This document shows, piece after piece, positions 45,638 through 54,065 of a stretch of DNA of 61,017 nucleotides; positions within the stretch are counted from its first letter, which is position 1, and every line of letters starts with the position of its first letter. The notes below the pieces were generated by a model that was given only the letters and a program-made list of their open reading frames with translations, made no database searches and was not told where the DNA came from. The stretch is from an uncultured delta proteobacterium (lineage in GTDB: Bacteria; Bdellovibrionota_C; UBA2361; OMII01), in NCBI GenBank assembly GCA_903904735.1, contig CAIVDM010000116.1, positions 1 through 61,017 of the forward strand, written 5' to 3'. Both the position numbers and the translations under genes were made by a program.

Positions 45638-45784
45638 CGACTGGCGGGGTTTGAGTCCTCTGGAGCGAACCGTCGGATAGGAATCCGCCTTCTGTCCCAT
45701 TGGGATAATCGTCATGTGGCCCGCGAGGGAAGCTGCACGTGGGCGTTGCCGATCGTCATTGCAGAAACTTACAAAGCTACTCAT
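45617..45784 (-). CDS. Possible small protein antisense to the yceD end
   Basis: 55 codons. Aggaga lies 7 nt before the ATG, and a perfect TGCGGTT/AACCGCA hairpin (about 45808-45826) stands just upstream of that site. The sequence (MSSFVSFCNDDRQRPRAASL) has no known homologue and is basic at its C-terminus. The last 21 bp overlap yceD on the other strand. Confidence 0.35.
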   Translation of the reverse strand: MSSFVSFCNDDRQRPRAASLAGHMTIIPMGQKADSYPTVRSRGLKPRQSLFFSFR

Positions 45785-45897
45785 GGGTATTTCTCCTAAG
45801 GAGCCCTGCGGTTCACGCAACCGCAACCTATAGGCTTATGCGGCTTATGACTCGCAAGCCCTACTCACCTCCATATCACTTCTAGGAGAGAGAGCAG

Positions 45898-47031
45898 ATG
45901 AGCGTCGAGCGAGAGTTCACGGAAGCTAACTTCATGCGCGCCACGCGTCATTCCACGATGGCGCGAGTGCTCGCCCACGTTGTAGCGGCGGAGTTATACA
46001 GCGCGTGTCCAAACGTGTGGAACGCGCCACCACGAATCACCGCGCTCGCTTCGCAAGGCTGGTCCAATCTAACTCTCCGCGTTGATAGCGACGATAACCC
46101 TGAAAGCTTCATTCTCAGGCTCTCCGAGCGACGCGCTTCACCGGAAGCGAAACGGTCACGAAGCAACCCTCAATTTGAGAAGGAGCGGCACGTGCTCGGG
46201 CTCCTTAGCTCCGAGACGTGGGCTCCAAAGCTCATAGGTCCTGTAAGTGGAGTTCTCAATCTCAATGTGCCTGGTCACAGAGAGTCAGCATACGCGTTCA
46301 TGCTCCAATCGCTCATTCCTTTTGAGTCGGCCCGCGCTACGCACGATAGAGCTAGTCGCGAGCGAGTTCTTGAGCGTCTCGCTTCTTTAGCGCGATCGAT
46401 TCACGCGACTCCGACAAGCGGCTACGGAGTTGATTATGATGAAACTTCGGGAGCGTTCGCGCATACGTCGTTCTCTGATTTTGTTGATTCCAATATCAAG
46501 CGGCTAGAGGCGAGCCCTCTCGATTTCTCGATGAAGCGCTGGCTCACCGCGAGGCTCGAGGAACTCAAAAGTCTGGCCCCCGAACCACGTCTCTTTCACC
46601 GTGACCTGCTCGGCAACTGGGGCAATTTTCTGATCGACAAGGACGAGAACATTCGTGGCGTCATCGACTGGGAGTTCGCTGGATCCGGTCCCGCGTTTCA
46701 CTATGAGATCGCGTCTTTACTCTACGTGCTACAACGAGATGGTCACTCACAAGAGGCGATCAATCGGGACTTGCGAGCTGTTCTGCGCGGGTACGGTATG
46801 TCGCTCTCAACTTACAAAAACGACCATGAGCGGTATGTCGAGACGATCGTCCTAATGAACTCGATCTCCGCCCTAATAAAGTTTTCCGAGATTCAGCGCT
46901 TCGGAGCCACGTCGCAGGAACCGTGGAGGGCCCGGTTCGCCGAGCGAGCCAGCGCGCTCTGCTCATCATGTTACTCTCGTGACCGAGTAGCCAATCACTC
47001 CGTGGTCGTCTCGCGACGGCTTGTCGCGTAA
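45898..47031 (+). CDS. Aminoglycoside phosphotransferase-like kinase
   Basis: 377 aa. APH/choline-kinase fold with catalytic loop LFHRDLLGNWGNFLI (HxDxxxxN) and metal-binding IDWEFAGSG. The N-lobe has LTLRVDSDDNPESFILRLSERR with the ATP-site Lys replaced or shifted. These families phosphorylate small molecules such as choline, thiamine or homoserine; resistance should not be assumed. ATG follows TAGGAGAG. Confidence 0.85.
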   Translation: MSVEREFTEANFMRATRHSTMARVLAHVVAAELYSACPNVWNAPPRITALASQGWSNLTLRVDSDDNPESFILRLSERRASPEAKRSRSNPQFEKERHVLGLLSSETWAPKLIGPVSGVLNLNVPGHRESAYAFMLQSLIPFESARATHDRASRERVLERLASLARSIHATPTSGYGVDYDETSGAFAHTSFSDFVDSNIKRLEASPLDFSMKRWLTARLEELKSLAPEPRLFHRDLLGNWGNFLIDKDENIRGVIDWEFAGSGPAFHYEIASLLYVLQRDGHSQEAINRDLRAVLRGYGMSLSTYKNDHERYVETIVLMNSISALIKFSEIQRFGATSQEPWRARFAERASALCSSCYSRDRVANHSVVVSRRLVA

Positions 47032-47034
47032 TCT

Positions 47035-48003
47035 TCACAGTTTCGTCGCGATACTCTCATCGTTGAAGTATATCCGTCTCTCTCGATCGAACGACTCCCC
47101 GCGAATCCATTCGTTTTGCCACTCTGGGACAAGCGACGCCGTGGCCAGATCCTCGGCCGGTAATTGAACAATCGAGATATCGAGAAATTCCTCAAAAACC
47201 GACACGACGCGATACTCAAACGGATACTCAATCAACGAGGATGTCTTTACGTGATAGAGATTGTTCACGCGCGTTATGTCATTGATATGCCAGTGGCCCG
47301 TGAAAACGACCTTCACATTGGGGGCCTCCTCAAGTAGCGCGAGTATTTCTTTGTAGTAGGTGGGGAACAGCTTACGCCACACAGGCCCAAGTCTAAAGTT
47401 AGGCGCTCCGAGATCGCGGGGGCTGATGATCGGGTACTCGCTTTTTGACGCGATCGGGTGGTGCGTGATGACAAAGGTTAGAGTCTCTCGATCGCGCGCT
47501 AACTCATCTCGGAGCCAATCAACCTGCGTCGCGCTGAAACCGACGCCTGAATACTTACTCGTTTGGTCCCACTGTTGAACCTCACTCTCTTCGCCTGACG
47601 GAAGGTGCGCGTAGTTGGAGTCTAGAAACAGATAACGCACTCCTTCGTGATAGCGTGAGAAATACATCGACGGCGGTTCGATCCCCCAATCAGTCGCGAG
47701 CCACGCTCTCGCGCCAGGCTCACAGACATCGTGATTTCCGACCGTAAACCAGAGCGGCGCCTTAACGCGCGAGAACGCTGCTCTCGCAAACTCAAAACTA
47801 CACCTGTCTCCCGTATGAGTAAGGTCTCCAGCATGGATCACAAAATCGATCTCCCGCGCGTTCAACGACTGAATGAGCAGGTCCGCGAGCCGCTCACTCT
47901 GAGACATAACTTGACGGTTCCATAGGATTCCGTCCTTGACCCCACTCCCACTCTGGAAATGAGTGTCGGTGATTAGCGCGAACACAGTATGCGGAGCGCT
48001 CAT
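47035..48003 (-). CDS. Calcineurin-like metallophosphoesterase
   Basis: 322 aa. Metal-site motifs: DTHFQ, HAGDLTHTG, GNHD, ITHHPI and FTGHWHIND. This is the class with CpdA and acid-phosphatase-like members. No signal peptide, so cytosolic. Substrate unknown. GAGGAGG precedes the ATG; it starts 17 bp after the upstream protease-like gene, suggesting one operon with lon. Confidence 0.9.
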   Translation of the reverse strand: MSAPHTVFALITDTHFQSGSGVKDGILWNRQVMSQSERLADLLIQSLNAREIDFVIHAGDLTHTGDRCSFEFARAAFSRVKAPLWFTVGNHDVCEPGARAWLATDWGIEPPSMYFSRYHEGVRYLFLDSNYAHLPSGEESEVQQWDQTSKYSGVGFSATQVDWLRDELARDRETLTFVITHHPIASKSEYPIISPRDLGAPNFRLGPVWRKLFPTYYKEILALLEEAPNVKVVFTGHWHINDITRVNNLYHVKTSSLIEYPFEYRVVSVFEEFLDISIVQLPAEDLATASLVPEWQNEWIRGESFDRERRIYFNDESIATKL

Positions 48004-48020
48004 ATACTCTTCCTCCTCAC

Positions 48021-48998
48021 TTAGTCGCTTGCGATAGCCGCGCGAGATTCACGCTCGAGCGTCACCCGACTCCAGCCCGTCGCGCGCATAATCGCCTCAG
48101 TCCAGGGCAGCCGCTCGTCGCGAATGCGTTTATAGACATCCATGAGGGTCGCGAGCCCCTTCTTCCTGACCACCGCCTGAAACGGCAACGCCGCGCGCGC
48201 GTAATCCAGCGCCGTCCCTTGGAAGCCCCCGGATTCGGCCTGAAGGGACTGGCGCGCGAGTTCGTCGTAGTATCGCTTGACGGAGTCCTTGGGAATGACG
48301 CTTGAGTAGTCCGATGAGTACTGCTCAAACCAGGTCGCGAATCCTTCCGAACGTTCCCGGTCGCGCAAGGTTTGAGACTCATCCAAGAGCAGGTACTCTA
48401 TCACATGGCCCATCTCGTGAAGCAACACCTGCGCGAGCAACTCGTCGGCGACTTTTGAGGCCGCGCAATCAGGCGCTATAAAATCCGTGATGATATAAAT
48501 CTGGCTCGGTGGAATCATGAATCCGGGATGTCTCCCTATCGTTAACGCCACCGGGAACTGCGCGAACGCTGTCGCCTTATCGGTAAACGCGAGCGACCAC
48601 TCACGTCGAGCGCGTTTGATATCGGCCGTGAACCGACCGCTTTTGAGCGCTCGATTGACCGCTTTGATCGCTTCTCCCACCGCTCGAGATGGAGTTGAGG
48701 TGAAGCAGCGTTCAACAGCGCGTGTCCATCGCATCGTGACCGGCCCCAACTCTGTTCCGAAGGTGGCGCTTCGTGAGTCGCTACCGAGCTTAAGGTCGGT
48801 TGGAACGGCGATCTCATCCGGCGCGATATCTTTGCAAACCGCGCGCGCCCGAAACTCTGAGGGAACATTTGCTATCGAACGCGCTTGCGAGATAACCCCG
48901 TGAGCGTCGATATATAAGCAGGAAGATTCCCCTACCACCTGGCGCGTTGACGCGAGGATTGCCGTCATCGCGATTACGGTACGTAAGGATCGTCTCAT
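48021..48998 (-). CDS. Exported gluzincin-like putative metalloprotease
   Basis: 325 aa. Signal peptide about 1-23. Zinc motif HEMGH (in LLHEMGHVIEYLL) with a downstream Glu in SEGFATWFEQY, the layout of gluzincin proteases. The rest has no known domain. It starts 3 bp after the lon stop codon, so is translated from the lon mRNA. Confidence 0.75.
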   Translation of the reverse strand: MRRSLRTVIAMTAILASTRQVVGESSCLYIDAHGVISQARSIANVPSEFRARAVCKDIAPDEIAVPTDLKLGSDSRSATFGTELGPVTMRWTRAVERCFTSTPSRAVGEAIKAVNRALKSGRFTADIKRARREWSLAFTDKATAFAQFPVALTIGRHPGFMIPPSQIYIITDFIAPDCAASKVADELLAQVLLHEMGHVIEYLLLDESQTLRDRERSEGFATWFEQYSSDYSSVIPKDSVKRYYDELARQSLQAESGGFQGTALDYARAALPFQAVVRKKGLATLMDVYKRIRDERLPWTEAIMRATGWSRVTLERESRAAIASD

Positions 48999-49001
48999 TT
49001 C

Positions 49002-51446
49002 TTATCGACTCATCGAGACGACACCGCGCTTCGTCTTGCGTCTTGGCGCCACGACCTTCTTTCGACGCCCTAAGAGAGCGAGCTCAAGAACCTCACTCAC
49101 ATGCTTAACTGGAATGAATTGAATCTGCTTTCGCTGCTCCTCGGGGACCTCCTCAAGGTCTTTGATATTCTCAAATGGAATAATCACCTTGCGAATTCCA
49201 TGCTGCAGCGCGGCGAGGGCTTTCTCACGGAGTCCACCTACCGCGAGCACATTTCCACGTAAGGTCATCTCCCCGGTCATGGCGAAATCCTTTGACACCT
49301 TTCTTCCCGAGAGCACAGAGACGAGCGCCGTGGCAATCGTGATACCCGCTGAGGGGCCATCTTTTGGGGTCGCCCCACCTGGCACATGAATGTGGATATC
49401 GTACTTCGTGTAGAAATCAGCGTCTAAACCCAATGCTCCCGAGTTGGCACGAGCATAGAAGAGTGCCGCCTGGGCTGACTCTTGCATCACGCTTCCGAGC
49501 TGCCCTGTTAACGTTAGACCGCCGCTACCCTTGGCGAGCGAAACCTCTATGGGCATTACCTCACCACCGTGGATTGTCCACGCCAAGCCACGCGCGAGAC
49601 CAACCGCCTCACGCTGCTCAGTCGTCTCAGGATCATACTTGGTTGGTCCGAGTAGCTGCGAAACCTTCGCTGGATCTATTACGCGGATTAGCTTCTTTTT
49701 CTCGGCGAACTCGCGCGCGATCTTGCGACACAGCGAACCGAACTCCCGCTCGAGACTACGAACTCCAGCCTCTCGCGTGTACCGATCGACGACCAACTCA
49801 ATAGCCGTCCCAGTGAAGGATATCTTATGCCCTTTGAGCCCCGCTTCCTCGAGCTGCCGAGGTATGATGTATTTCGTGGCGATCTTCTGCTTCTCCTGGG
49901 ATGTGTACCCGGGAATGAACAAGATCTCTAAGCGATCAATCAGGGCCTCGGGAATCGTGTCGATCGTGTTGGCGGTCGCGACAAAGAGAATCTCCGAGAG
50001 ATCAAACGGCACGTTGAGATAATGGTCGCGGAAATCGATGTTTTGGTGAGGGTCAAGCACCTCAAGCAGAGCCGACGCCGGATCTCCTCGGAAGTCAGCG
50101 CCGATCTTATCGAGCTCATCGAGCACGAATATCGGGTTCTTACTTCCCGCTTGCTTCAGTCCCTGAACAATCCTTCCAGGCAACGCGCCGACGTAGGTTC
50201 GCCGATGACCTCGAATCTCCGCCTCGTCTCTCATTCCTCCGAGCGATATTCGATTGAAGCTACGCCCCAGCGCTCGCGCGATGGACTTACCAAGTGAGGT
50301 CTTACCAACTCCAGGAGGACCAACAAAACAAAGGATAGGTCCCTTTGAATCCGGATTGAGCGCTCTCACGCTGAGATACTCAAGGATGCGGTCTTTGACT
50401 TTATCGAGACCGAAGTGGTCTTCATCGAGAACCGCTTTGGCTTGCCCCAGATCGAGACGATCTTTCGTGCGCGCATTCCAGGGAAGATCCGTGACCCATT
50501 CAAGATACGTTCGAAGCAACGCGAACTCACTCGACTCTGGGCTCATTTGCTCAAGACGTTTGAGCTGCTTGAACGCCTCTTCCTTCGCTTGCGGGGGCAA
50601 CCGAAGTGACACGAGGCGACCGCGTAGGGCTTGTAGGTCATCAGAACCCGAGTCAGCCTCTCCAAGCTCTCGCTGAATCTGCTTTATCTGCTCGCGGAGG
50701 TAGTACTCACGCTGCCCCTTAGTCATCTCATCGCGAGCTTTATCTTTAATCTTCTCTGAGAGGATGAACTTATTGAGATCGTCAGAGATAGTTTCATCAG
50801 TTAAGCGAAGACGCTTCACTGGATCAAACTCTTCCAAGGCAACCTGCGCGTCGGCCAGCTCTATTTTATAATGAGCTAAAATAACATCGGATAAGGTGCC
50901 TGGATCCTGCAGCTCCTCTGTGACAATCAACATCTCTTCAGGAAGATGTTCGTACTCAACGAGCAGCTGTAGATTCTCTTTAATACGGTTCATGATCGCT
51001 TGCGTCGCGGCTGTCAACTTTCGCGCGCGAGGGGCTGGCAGCGGCTCTATTGAGGCGTTGAGAAATCGCTGTTTAACAGCGTACTTGCTAGCACGCGCCC
51101 GAACGAGCCCTTGAAGCAAAACTTTATAACGACCGTCTTGAACCTGCAGCGTACGCACAATGTGAGCGACGACACCGACCTTTTGAAGATCTTTCGAGGT
51201 GGGATCTTCGGTTTCGGGATTCGCTTGGGCGACGATGAACGCCAGCCGATCACCATCCATCGCCGACTCCATGGCGCGAATACTGGTAGGTCGACTGAGA
51301 TAGAGCGACATCATGACGCCGGGAAACGGAACCATGTCCTTTGCCGCCAGAACCGGCAGTTCACTCGGAATACCGATCGGTTCAGAATCCACAAATCCCT
51401 GATAACCCTCTGCCTTTGCTCTTTTCTTCGTGCCTTTCTTTGCCAT
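49002..51446 (-). CDS. lon: ATP-dependent protease Lon
   Basis: 814 aa. N-terminal LON substrate domain (LPVLAAKDMVPFPGVMMSLYLSRP), AAA+ module with Walker A GPPGVGKTSLGKS and Walker B IFVLDELDKIG, and a serine-lysine protease domain with catalytic Ser698 (DGPSAGIT) and Lys741 (LREKALAAL). Degrades damaged and regulatory proteins in the cytosol. First gene of a lon-protease-phosphoesterase run. Confidence 0.97.
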   Translation of the reverse strand: MAKKGTKKRAKAEGYQGFVDSEPIGIPSELPVLAAKDMVPFPGVMMSLYLSRPTSIRAMESAMDGDRLAFIVAQANPETEDPTSKDLQKVGVVAHIVRTLQVQDGRYKVLLQGLVRARASKYAVKQRFLNASIEPLPAPRARKLTAATQAIMNRIKENLQLLVEYEHLPEEMLIVTEELQDPGTLSDVILAHYKIELADAQVALEEFDPVKRLRLTDETISDDLNKFILSEKIKDKARDEMTKGQREYYLREQIKQIQRELGEADSGSDDLQALRGRLVSLRLPPQAKEEAFKQLKRLEQMSPESSEFALLRTYLEWVTDLPWNARTKDRLDLGQAKAVLDEDHFGLDKVKDRILEYLSVRALNPDSKGPILCFVGPPGVGKTSLGKSIARALGRSFNRISLGGMRDEAEIRGHRRTYVGALPGRIVQGLKQAGSKNPIFVLDELDKIGADFRGDPASALLEVLDPHQNIDFRDHYLNVPFDLSEILFVATANTIDTIPEALIDRLEILFIPGYTSQEKQKIATKYIIPRQLEEAGLKGHKISFTGTAIELVVDRYTREAGVRSLEREFGSLCRKIAREFAEKKKLIRVIDPAKVSQLLGPTKYDPETTEQREAVGLARGLAWTIHGGEVMPIEVSLAKGSGGLTLTGQLGSVMQESAQAALFYARANSGALGLDADFYTKYDIHIHVPGGATPKDGPSAGITIATALVSVLSGRKVSKDFAMTGEMTLRGNVLAVGGLREKALAALQHGIRKVIIPFENIKDLEEVPEEQRKQIQFIPVKHVSEVLELALLGRRKKVVAPRRKTKRGVVSMSR

Positions 51447-51612
51447 GCGCCTTTCCTGGTAATCCTTCCAGTAAGATGACTATAGACTCGACCCCGATGG
51501 GGCAAAACGGGGGAAATACCAGTTCTTTTACAAACGACATTTGACGACGGGCGCCTTTCTCTCGATCTTTTGTCGCTTATTGAGATGTATATACATACGG
51601 TGACGAACGGAA

Positions 51613-52704
51613 CTATGTCTGTGCAAGCAAATACGCTGTGGCGTCCGCTCGTAAGCCAGGAGCGACCCCTTCTTGCCAGGCGAGCAATCCCTGTTCATCT
51701 ATCGCGACATGTCGAGAGGGATCGTAGTCGTATGTAAGACCTGCCTCTTCCCGTCGCAGGTAGGGCGTGTCGCTGACTCCGGCGGAGGGAAAGCTCATAC
51801 AGGCTCCCTCAAGGCTCCCGATACGCCCCAGTACTTTAGCGGAAGCCTCACGCGCCCACGCTTCATAATGCACCCGTTCGTGGGGACTTAATGTAATCGG
51901 TAAGTGTCTTGTACCAAGCCAAGCCGAAACACTCAGACTCTGACCAAAACCGTACACACTGCGGTCGTACAGGGGAAACACATCCCGTCGCGCCATCCAG
52001 CTCATGCATCGCATGACTCGTTCCTCAGGAGGCGCGACATCTCCTTTCTTCGTTCCATCTGATAAATCGGCTCGACGGGTGGCGATCACCGCCCCCTTTT
52101 CATCGAGGTAGTGGACCTCTCTACAGAGTTGCGCGAGATACGAGTTCTCAAGTAAGGCTTCCGCCTGTTTCAACGCCGAGTTGTTCAACATCAGGATGGT
52201 CGGATCAATTATGGCGATTTTGTCGTAGGAAGACGGTAATTTCTCGACTATCAAATTGAGAAGTCGCTCTCTCTGCCACAGTATATTGTTCGCCTCCGCT
52301 CGCCGCTGAATGAACGCGTTCGCGGAGGGAAACTCTTGACCCGGCACAACTAGCTCAGCCGAGAAACATTCCCTCCCCCACCACCGAACCTCATGCATGA
52401 ATCGTCGATAATTTCGCTCAACTGACGGTAGACCAGCCGGATTAAAATAGTAGGTGACGATGGCGGTATCCTTGGGCAACTCCAACAGGCTCATCTGATC
52501 GCCTCGTCGATCGTTGCGGCGCGTCTGGGATACCGAGCGGGGCTTGCGTTTACGAGCGAGTCGATACCGCAATACCATCCAATTACGGACGCGCCTGATG
52601 GCGGATATCGGCCCATAAACCCTGACGAACTCTGGCAGATCAAAAAATGGAATGGCAACCAGAGCGATGAGCAGTCCTACAATGAAAGAAATTTCCACGC
52701 CCAT
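51613..52704 (-). CDS. Glycosyltransferase-like paralogue lacking the DxD motif
   Basis: 363 aa. One transmembrane helix (about 5-25), then a domain clearly homologous to the upstream gene (TYYFNPAGLPSVERNYRRFMHEVR, GQEFPSANAFIQRRAEANNILWQRERLLNLIVEKLPSSYDKIAIID). The DAD of its paralogue is D-P-T here (167-169), GGGDQ is GFGQS, and the VHLFHG histidine is lost (CMSFPSAG). Likely catalytically dead, perhaps a partner subunit of the active paralogue. Starts 30 bp after it. Confidence 0.7.
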   Translation of the reverse strand: MGVEISFIVGLLIALVAIPFFDLPEFVRVYGPISAIRRVRNWMVLRYRLARKRKPRSVSQTRRNDRRGDQMSLLELPKDTAIVTYYFNPAGLPSVERNYRRFMHEVRWWGRECFSAELVVPGQEFPSANAFIQRRAEANNILWQRERLLNLIVEKLPSSYDKIAIIDPTILMLNNSALKQAEALLENSYLAQLCREVHYLDEKGAVIATRRADLSDGTKKGDVAPPEERVMRCMSWMARRDVFPLYDRSVYGFGQSLSVSAWLGTRHLPITLSPHERVHYEAWAREASAKVLGRIGSLEGACMSFPSAGVSDTPYLRREEAGLTYDYDPSRHVAIDEQGLLAWQEGVAPGLRADATAYLLAQT

Positions 52705-52734
52705 CGTCCGTTATCTTATGTTCGATCACAGTGT

Positions 52735-53991
52735 TTAAACCGAGCCACGTTGCTCTCGATCATCGTCCTCTCGGCGCGCGAAAAAATGCCTCTCTACCGC
52801 CCTTCGCAAAGAAACATCGCAGCTATCAGTGAAAGTCAAAAGTCCATTTTCCGGGTCCACCACGATATCCCGCTCAGGATCGTAGTTAAATCGGCGCAGC
52901 GCCAGCCACCGACGATCATAATGGCGATTCTCCGCGATTCCGTGAAAGAGGTGCACACAATGACCGGATAAAAATCCAATACTCGCGTTTACTTTGGCGA
53001 ACGCTTGAGCCGCCCAGCTCTCATAATGGGCTGACAATACCGGGGGCACTCGGCTCATCATAAATGTCGTCCGCAGCCCGGTCCACGCCTCTAGGTTCGC
53101 CTGATCCCCTCCGCCCACTATCATCCTATCATACAAAGGGAATACCGACCGACGGAGCGCGAAGCCGATTCCAGGGTTGCACCGCAGCTCATTCCCACCT
53201 GACGGGGGCGAGACCAGACTCGATCCACTCCATCCAACGGACGCCTTGGCGGAACACAGCGTGCCTTGATGAGTCGCGTATAAAACATGACTGAAGAGCT
53301 GCGCCACATGATACGTTTCAAGGACGTCGGTGATCTCCCGCGTTAGCCCGGGGTTAAGAAAGAGAACATCCGCGTCGATCCACGCCACTTTGTCATACTC
53401 CGTTGGGAGCCGCTCAACGAGAAGATTAAGGAGTCGTTCCTTCTGCCACAAAAGATGGTTGCCTGAGGCCCTTATGCGCAAGGTCGCCGAATTAGAGACG
53501 AATTCCTGTCCCTCGTAGGCGACCTCGGCGTTAAATATATCGACGGCGTGAGATCGGAGATGGTGAAGGGTTCGAAGATAATTCTCTCGCGACGACTGCC
53601 ATCCAGCGGGGTTAAAATGACAGAGGATAAAGGCCAGTTTACCAGGCAGACGCTCTGGACTCATTAAAGCTGAGTTCTTAGGCGCGGAATCCCCTTCTAT
53701 GGGTCGCGTCGAACGAGACGGTGACGATCCTATCAGCCCCTTGAAAAGCTCCTCCCCTACCGCATCTTGCCGCTTTCGCTTCCAAGAGTTAGCGCCACGC
53801 CGAGTCAGGGAGGCAATCGGGTACGACAACACTATCGCCACCACGGTGCCTATAAAAAAAGCTGCCACTTCCGACAGAACACGATCAATCTTAGGTTCTC
53901 GCGCATCTAAAAACGCACCGGTCACGATTACCGCCATGGCGACGATATAAGCCGCTCCGTACGCGCATCTCGCGTAAAAACGATTCATCAT
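52735..53991 (-). CDS. Membrane-anchored GT-A-like glycosyltransferase
   Basis: 418 aa. Two N-terminal transmembrane helices (about 13-30, 41-62) and a linker precede a cytosolic domain with GT-A features: HFNPAGWQSSRENYLRTLHHL, DKVAWIDADVLFLNP (DxD at 206-208), GIGFALRRSVFPLYD, GGGDQ, and CVHLFHG. The DxD binds the metal-nucleotide-sugar in GT-A enzymes. Donor and acceptor unknown; membrane location suggests cell-envelope glycan. Paralogue of the next gene. Confidence 0.72.
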   Translation of the reverse strand: MMNRFYARCAYGAAYIVAMAVIVTGAFLDAREPKIDRVLSEVAAFFIGTVVAIVLSYPIASLTRRGANSWKRKRQDAVGEELFKGLIGSSPSRSTRPIEGDSAPKNSALMSPERLPGKLAFILCHFNPAGWQSSRENYLRTLHHLRSHAVDIFNAEVAYEGQEFVSNSATLRIRASGNHLLWQKERLLNLLVERLPTEYDKVAWIDADVLFLNPGLTREITDVLETYHVAQLFSHVLYATHQGTLCSAKASVGWSGSSLVSPPSGGNELRCNPGIGFALRRSVFPLYDRMIVGGGDQANLEAWTGLRTTFMMSRVPPVLSAHYESWAAQAFAKVNASIGFLSGHCVHLFHGIAENRHYDRRWLALRRFNYDPERDIVVDPENGLLTFTDSCDVSLRRAVERHFFARREDDDREQRGSV

Positions 53992-54065
53992 GCCTCTTCT
54001 AACATCCTTAAAGCGGCTAACCGCGAGCGAGATCGGCTATTCCGCCTTACTCGAGATATTTCCAG

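Noticed and set aside
45638..45897. rpmF (ribosomal protein L32) after yceD
   Set aside because: No frame with the L32 start (AVPKRKTS-like) or cysteine pairs exists on either strand.
45898..47031. Antibiotic resistance gene
   Set aside because: The fold is APH-like, but this superfamily includes many metabolic kinases and there is no mobile context or close motif match to a resistance enzyme.
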